Below are positions 5,641 through 6,378 of a DNA stretch of 6,378 nucleotides, piece by piece. The DNA is taken from positions 1 through 6,378 of the forward strand of contig JAADIW010000082.1 in NCBI GenBank assembly GCA_013151115.1, written 5' to 3'. How positions within the stretch are numbered: position 1 is the stretch's first letter; the number at the start of each line of letters is the position of its first letter. The notes under the pieces were generated by a model. That model saw only the letters and a list, made by a program, of their open reading frames with translations, searched no databases and was not told the origin of the DNA. A program made the translations under genes and the position numbers. The DNA comes from Caldisericota bacterium. Its GTDB lineage: Bacteria > Bipolaricaulota > Bipolaricaulia > Bipolaricaulales > Bipolaricaulaceae.

Positions 5641-6378
5641 TCACTCCTCGTCCAGCAGGCGCTTTTCGCCCTCGATCTTTTTGATGTCGGTGATGTCTTG
5701 TGTGACCTCGATCACGCCCAGGTATTCGCCGTCCACGCCCCACACGGGGAAGTAGCGGATGTAGACGAGCCTCCCCTTGAACTCGATCCAGAACTCGGCC
5801 ACGTCGCGGCGCTTGTTCTTGAAGTCGTCCAGGATCCGCTCCACGATGTGGACGCTCTTCTGCGGGTGGCAGTTCTGGACCTTCCGGCCCAACACGGCCT
5901 TGGTGCGCACGAAGATCCGGTCCCTGGCCTCGTTGAAGTAACGGACGGTGTCGTCCTTGTCCACGAAAGTGATGTCCACGGGGAGGGCGTTCAGGATCGC
6001 GACGAGCTCCTCCACGGAGAGCTTCCCCGTGGGCAGCTCGATCTCGCCGCCGCGCACGGCGGCGGCCCGCTCCCCGGCCCCCTCCGCGGGCATCGGCGGC
6101 GGGGTGATGCAGCAGTAGCCGATCCCGTCGAACTCGGCCCGGATGGCCGGCCACTCCCCCTCCCCGATCACGTCCAGGGCGGTGGGGAACAGGATGTTGT
6201 TCTCCTTGTAAAAGTGGGACATCATCGCCTCGAGGAGCCCCTGGGAGAGTTCCACCAGTCGGGCGTGCTCGCCCCGCTCCAGGGCGGCCTCGATGGCCCT
6301 CTTGATCGCCCGGATCTGGTCGTGCTCCATCCACATGACGGCGGGGGGCTCGGTGATCCCGTGCTTCTCGAAATAAAA
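5641..6378 (-). CDS. DUF438 / hemerythrin-like / PAS domain protein (start off right edge)
   Basis: The visible 245 residues are the C-terminal part of a DUF438-type protein; the frame is open to the window edge and the first residues (FEKHGITEPPAVMWMEHDQIR) lie inside the domain, so the internal ATG at 6336 is not the start. The hemerythrin-like helical part shows EHD at 18-20 and HFYKE at 55-59 followed by NILFP, with candidate metal ligands His19, His55 and Glu59. A Cys-Cys pair follows at 89-90. After a linker comes a PAS domain at about 120-240: LNALPVDITFVDKDDTVRYFN, then the family-typical NCHPQKSVHIVE block (Cys170-His171), EFWIEFKGRLVYIRYFPV and YLGVIEVTQDITDIKK. No output domain follows, so it is probably a stand-alone sensor of oxygen, redox state or a bound ligand. 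It heads the visible part of the redox operon. Confidence 0.93.
   Translation of the reverse strand, partial: FYFEKHGITEPPAVMWMEHDQIRAIKRAIEAALERGEHARLVELSQGLLEAMMSHFYKENNILFPTALDVIGEGEWPAIRAEFDGIGYCCITPPPMPAEGAGERAAAVRGGEIELPTGKLSVEELVAILNALPVDITFVDKDDTVRYFNEARDRIFVRTKAVLGRKVQNCHPQKSVHIVERILDDFKNKRRDVAEFWIEFKGRLVYIRYFPVWGVDGEYLGVIEVTQDITDIKKIEGEKRLLDEE

Noticed and set aside
5246..6334. Minus-strand open frame of 362 codons in another frame
   Set aside because: Overlaps the clearly conserved DUF438-PAS and AhpD-like frames and has Arg/Gly/Pro-rich low-complexity sequence.
1..6378. CRISPR arrays, tRNA or rRNA genes, insertion sequences, integrase or phage genes
   Set aside because: No regularly spaced repeats, cloverleaf-like segments, terminal inverted repeats or transposase/integrase motifs were seen; the window reads as ordinary chromosomal operons.

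Overview
This is a very GC-rich, gene-dense bacterial window (roughly two thirds or more G+C by eye, with a strong preference for C or G at third codon positions). An alpha-type riboflavin synthase and a fused RibBA indicate Bacteria rather than Archaea. The AhpF-like reductase next to a two-thioredoxin-fold protein disulfide oxidoreductase, and the DUF438/hemerythrin/PAS protein, are common in anaerobes and thermophiles. I cannot name the phylum from sequence alone; a deep-branching anaerobic or thermophilic bacterium such as Bipolaricaulota is only a guess.

Layout. (1) Positions 1-1189, minus strand: a DUF554 membrane protein followed after 4 bases by the N-terminal part of an MFS transporter cut by the left edge. 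Just upstream on the same strand (about 1200-1427) is a coding-like open stretch with no normal start codon that I do not recognise. (2) Positions 1546-3647, plus strand: a tight operon of riboflavin synthase (ribE), bifunctional DHBP synthase/GTP cyclohydrolase II (ribBA) and a CsaA-type tRNA-binding-domain protein. No FMN riboswitch is apparent upstream, and ribD and ribH are not in the window. (3) Positions 3664-6378, minus strand: a four-gene redox operon transcribed from the right, namely a DUF438/hemerythrin-like/PAS protein (start off the window), an AhpD-like carboxymuconolactone decarboxylase-family protein, an AhpF-type FAD/NAD(P) disulfide reductase, and a protein disulfide oxidoreductase (PDO) with two CxxC thioredoxin folds. 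Operons 2 and 3 converge with only 16 bases between them.

How the genes work together. The riboflavin genes supply both ends of the pathway (GTP and ribulose 5-phosphate entry, and the final dismutation). In the redox operon the reductase resembles the C-terminal part of AhpF and the PDO has the double thioredoxin fold seen at the AhpF N-terminus, so the pair reads as a split AhpF-like electron relay. A CxxC AhpD-like protein is a possible acceptor and the DUF438-PAS protein a possible redox or gas sensor. That functional link is inferred from gene order and tight overlaps. The window is mostly recognisable gene families; the points most worth checking are the unassigned minus-strand reading frame, the split reductase system, and the apparently leaderless starts of the first genes of the transcription units.
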